45,240 nucleotides of DNA, from NCBI GenBank assembly GCA_003973385.1, contig QNYK01000087.1:1-45240 (forward strand), given 5' to 3'. This DNA comes from Bacillota bacterium (GTDB lineage: Bacteria > Planctomycetota > UBA8108 > UBA1146). Positions 43,653 to 45,240 of the stretch are shown in pieces (the first letter of the stretch is position 1; each line of letters starts with the position of its first letter). Below the pieces are notes generated by a model that saw nothing but the letters and a program-made list of their open reading frames with translations, was not told the origin of the DNA and searched no databases. The translations under genes and the position numbers were made by a program.

Positions 43653-44172
43653 CACTATCTCTCCTCGTCTCCTGGGGACACTTCGAAGCTTCCAGTCGGT
43701 CAGGGGGGCCTTTCTTCCCTGGTCCTGTCCTCTCGGAACAACTCCGATAAAGGGGGGGAATTAACAAAATGTTAGTAAACAAGTCAGGCGGCACAGGAAT
43801 CGCTCCAGGGGAGAGCAGATTCACGGATCAGCCCGACAACAATTGCCGGTTATGTGGCGCAGGAAGAGGTAGGACATGCCGGGCTTGAACCCGATGGTGC
43901 TGGGGAGTCGTGTCGGGACTCCTGTCCTCGAACTTCGACCGTATCACTCATTGTCAATCCTGTCTATAGACAACAGCGTTTACAAACTTACCCCCATAGC
44001 AAGATCGCCCCTCATGCCACAGGATCCCCTCGTATCGATCGAGGATTTACGGCAACAACTGCCGGACCTCGGTATTTGTTACCTACGGAGGTCCGGATCG
44101 GAGTCGCTCTCTGGAGGATGGTCAGCACGATCAGGTACGAGGCAGCAGCTGGGCAAGACGATGCTGAGCCAT
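43653..44172 (-). promoter_or_regulatory. 520-base upstream region with an AT-rich promoter-like island and several inverted repeats
   Basis: No supported gene lies here. An AT-rich island (43757-43785) contains TAACA-AAA-TGTTA (43762-43774) and is the best promoter or operator candidate for the 41820-43652 gene. Further upstream lie a compact element with an outer GGACA/TGTCC stem and two inner hairpins (43872-43927), a 12-bp perfect palindrome TGTCTATAGACA (43961-43972), and a 9-bp stem CCGGACCTC/GAGGTCCGG with an inner GGTA/TACC stem (44062-44096). Their roles are unknown. Confidence 0.45.
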
Positions 44173-44210
44173 AAAAAGCGAGCCCGAAGCCTACTGGCTT
44201 CGGGCTCGCT
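44173..44210 (-). terminator. Strong intrinsic terminator of the frameshifted dockerin protein gene
   Basis: On the minus strand a perfect 15-bp stem (44196-44210 pairing with 44177-44191, AGTA loop) is followed by TTTT at 44176-44173. It lies about 50 bases past the stop codon at 44262. Confidence 0.95.
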
Positions 44211-44261
44211 TGCATCTTTCGGATCCCGGTGAGTCCCCTACTTCACCACATTCCTCGGCGA

Positions 44262-45240
44262 CTAGGGGCAGTAACTGGCCGCATCACAATCAGCACCGAC
44301 GACCGCATCACACTCGGGGAAAGGAGCGGTCGGGGCAGGTCCATCCAGCAGGCGCCAGTAGATCACATGCATCGCATCTGTCAGACTGTAGGTGCCGTCC
44401 CCATTGGCATCACAGGCTGCTGCACAGGTGCCACTGGGTCCCCCCAGGTACAGTTCCTGAAGCATCCAGATGCCGTCGGAGATATCGACGCCACTGTTGC
44501 CGTTGCAGTTGCCCCGCATGAACGGAGTATCAAAGACCGCCTGCAACGTGATGGTTCCATCGTCAAAGGTCGGAGTCAGGGACCCTCCATTGACCACCAC
44601 AACACCCTCGACCGGAGGAGATCCGAGCGTGTTATCCCAGGTCAGGTCTGTAGTTGTCGGACCTGTAGCACCCGAGAGGGCGCCAGCCACCGAAGAGTAA
44701 TCCGCGACCACGACCTCGATGGCGCCATCAAATGCCAGCGTTTGCCCTCCGGAGAAACTGTAGACAACTCCGAGCGTCCAGCCTCCGGAATAGATCTGAC
44801 CCTCGGCGAAATCGGCATCAAAGGGCAACGTGACCTCGGTATTTGTACATTCGAGTAGGGAGTTGTCGTGGCCGAGTCCCATCGAGAAGCCCTGGGTATC
44901 GTTGGGGAAGACCGTTCCACTGGCGCTGAGATCCACTTCCGAGATCTCTATACCGGCGCTGAATGAGGCTTCTTCTGCGTTGCCGTCATAGTTGACCGCC
45001 ACATCCGGAACCGAGTATACGAATTCCGGGTCTGGGGAACCTCAAGAATGTCGACCGTTGTACCCGACTGATCCGGCGTCACGGATAATCCATTGACGAC
45101 GAAAACCGTCTCGATCGGAGGTGATCCGATCGAGTTGCAGTAGTCTGAAGCTGCCACACCCTCGACATCCGCGGTGTAGTTGGCGACATTGAGTTCGTAG
45201 CCTGTGCCCGGATCCAGCACCGCACAACCTGTGAAGCAGA
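44262..45240 (-). CDS. Secreted cohesin-like/dockerin-like protein, 5' end cut by window edge and reading frame broken once
   Basis: The upstream part (45240 to about 45028) reads FTGCAVLDPGTGYELNVANY and onward to VDILEVPQT. The rest (about 45027 to 44262) reads PEFVYSVPDVAVNYDG in another frame and ends in a dockerin-like domain (NCNGNSGVDISDGIWMLQ, CDANGDGTYSLTDAM) and the tail CDAASYCP. Joined, the two parts align along their length with the 434-residue paralogue at 40461-41765, so they are one gene. Adding one C to the CCC run at 45028-45030 restores the frame. It is therefore either a sequencing or assembly error at a C run or a true recent mutation. The signal peptide and first domain start lie beyond the window. 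Confidence 0.8.

Noticed and set aside
43872..43927. tRNA-like T-arm (GGGTTCAAGCC) on the minus strand
   Set aside because: The arm does not pair properly at the third base pair, the whole fold is only 56 bases, and no anticodon arm or CCA end fits.

Overview
The window looks like chromosomal DNA from a GC-rich, Gram-negative-type bacterium, most likely a planctomycete or a close relative. The main reason is the set of secreted cohesin-like proteins ending in a dockerin-like double calcium loop followed by a short Cys tail. Membrane-anchored alpha/alpha-toroid proteins and very long glycine-rich lipoproteins also fit. This assignment is inference from gene style, because no rRNA or other marker is present. 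I saw no rRNA, tRNA, CRISPR array or insertion sequence.

Layout. (1) Positions 1-7642 hold an aromatic-acid locus. A minus-strand set, panD then three genes for a 4-hydroxybenzoyl-CoA reductase-type molybdenum enzyme (small FeS, large Mo and FAD/4Fe-4S subunits, the last cut by the window edge), diverges from plus-strand boxC and boxB. Read together, 4-hydroxybenzoyl-CoA would be dehydroxylated to benzoyl-CoA and then epoxidised and ring-opened by the oxygen-dependent box route. A TGCA-N6-TGCA site lies just upstream of boxC. (2) Positions 7683-13297 hold nagZ with a translationally coupled sodium:solute symporter, a relic of a second symporter copy, a small membrane protein, a helical-repeat protein and an archaeal-type GAPDH relative. 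(3) Positions 13512-17513 encode a giant glycine-rich surface lipoprotein with homopolymeric C tracts. (4) Positions 18084-21293 encode a membrane-anchored toroid protein, NAD(P)H-hydrate epimerase and a GspC-like PDZ protein. (5) Positions 21317-24161 are a tightly overlapping three-gene signalling operon: a degenerate sigma-54-type AAA+ protein, a receiver-HD-GYP protein and an AAA+-Fis activator without a receiver.

(6) Positions 24329-35023 hold minus-strand housekeeping genes: smc, an unrecognised gene, nrdR, mnmE, yidC, a metallophosphoesterase and radC. (7) Positions 35121-45240 hold four minus-strand genes for secreted or lipid-anchored cohesin-like/dockerin-like proteins. Three strong intrinsic terminators punctuate this stretch. 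The last gene is truncated by the window edge and carries a one-base frameshift.

The most notable points are the combination of an oxygen-sensitive reductase type with an oxygen-using ring-cleavage pathway, the apparently ATPase-dead AAA+ protein coupled to an HD-GYP regulator, and the surface-protein cassette that carries both halves of a cohesin/dockerin-like pair.
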